This document shows, one piece after another, positions 6,210 to 6,264 of a DNA stretch of 6,264 bases. The stretch comes from an uncultured Spirochaetaceae bacterium (GTDB lineage: Bacteria; Spirochaetota; Spirochaetia; Treponematales; Treponemataceae). A program made the position numbers and the translations under genes. The notes under the pieces were generated by a model. The model saw nothing but the letters and a program-made list of their open reading frames with translations, had not been told where the DNA came from and did not search any database. The stretch covers positions 1 through 6,264 of the forward strand of contig CALNCH010000213.1 in assembly GCA_937875245.1 (NCBI GenBank). Direction: 5' to 3'. Numbering within the stretch: the stretch's first letter is position 1; the number at the start of each line of letters is the position of its first letter.

Positions 6210-6264
6210 TTCGACTCCTCCGCCGAGTACGCCGCCTCCTTACCTCAGTCATGTGATTCTACCA
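6199..6264. other. Anomalous right-edge segment without continuing GH13 frame
   Basis: The GH13 frame does not continue: in-frame TGA occurs at 6205-6207 and TAG close to the edge. The bases at 6211-6250 are 26/40 G or C, far richer than the surrounding gene. On the minus strand the segment carries AAGGAGG (6235-6241) and GGAGGAG (6215-6221), the latter four bases before an ATG followed at once by TGA. It may be a mis-assembled or chimeric contig end, or the junction of a rearrangement that truncated the gene. No known element is recognised in it. Confidence 0.5.

Noticed and set aside
1..6264. Search for CRISPR arrays, tRNA genes, insertion-sequence ends and toxin-antitoxin pairs
   Set aside because: I found no regularly spaced repeats, cloverleaf pattern, transposase or small paired genes by reading the sequence; only the short repeat at 6190-6209 stood out.

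Overview
The window is AT-rich bacterial DNA, densely coding on both strands. The gene families (a stand-alone DUF2156 protein, a RsbU/SpoIIE phosphatase with a receiver-like domain, and a GH13-like protein with a long helical C-terminal part) resemble what I know from Spirochaetota, especially Treponema. That placement is an inference from protein resemblance; no rRNA or marker gene is present.

Layout. Positions 1-186 precede the first clear gene. The minus strand is open through all of this stretch, which may be the 5' part of a divergent gene leaving the window. Next comes a plus-strand row of three genes: a DUF2156 / phosphatidylglycerol lysyltransferase C-terminal-like protein (187-1110), threonine synthase thrC (1146-2453, GTG start with a strong Shine-Dalgarno), and a receiver-like plus PP2C (SpoIIE/RsbU-type) phosphatase (2450-4078). 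thrC and the phosphatase overlap by ATGA and are probably translationally coupled. From 4065 to the right edge, on the minus strand and convergent with this row, lies a GH13 alpha-amylase-family protein. It is split into two overlapping reading frames (4855-6198 and 4065-4976) that join at about 4920-4950 into one continuous protein, so a frameshift is likely.

How the genes may work together. ThrC makes threonine from O-phosphohomoserine. The phosphatase probably acts on a STAS-domain anti-sigma-factor antagonist encoded elsewhere. Apart from co-transcription, nothing visible links threonine synthesis to the phosphatase. The GH13-like protein, if intact in the organism, would act on alpha-glucans.

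The most useful points for a second look are the frameshift in the GH13-like gene and its anomalous GC-rich upstream edge, the degenerate receiver domain in front of an intact phosphatase domain, and the altered cofactor-site motifs of ThrC. I see no mobile element, CRISPR array, tRNA or rRNA, and no convincing sign of a wholly new multi-gene system. No stretch over 300 bases lacks a gene.
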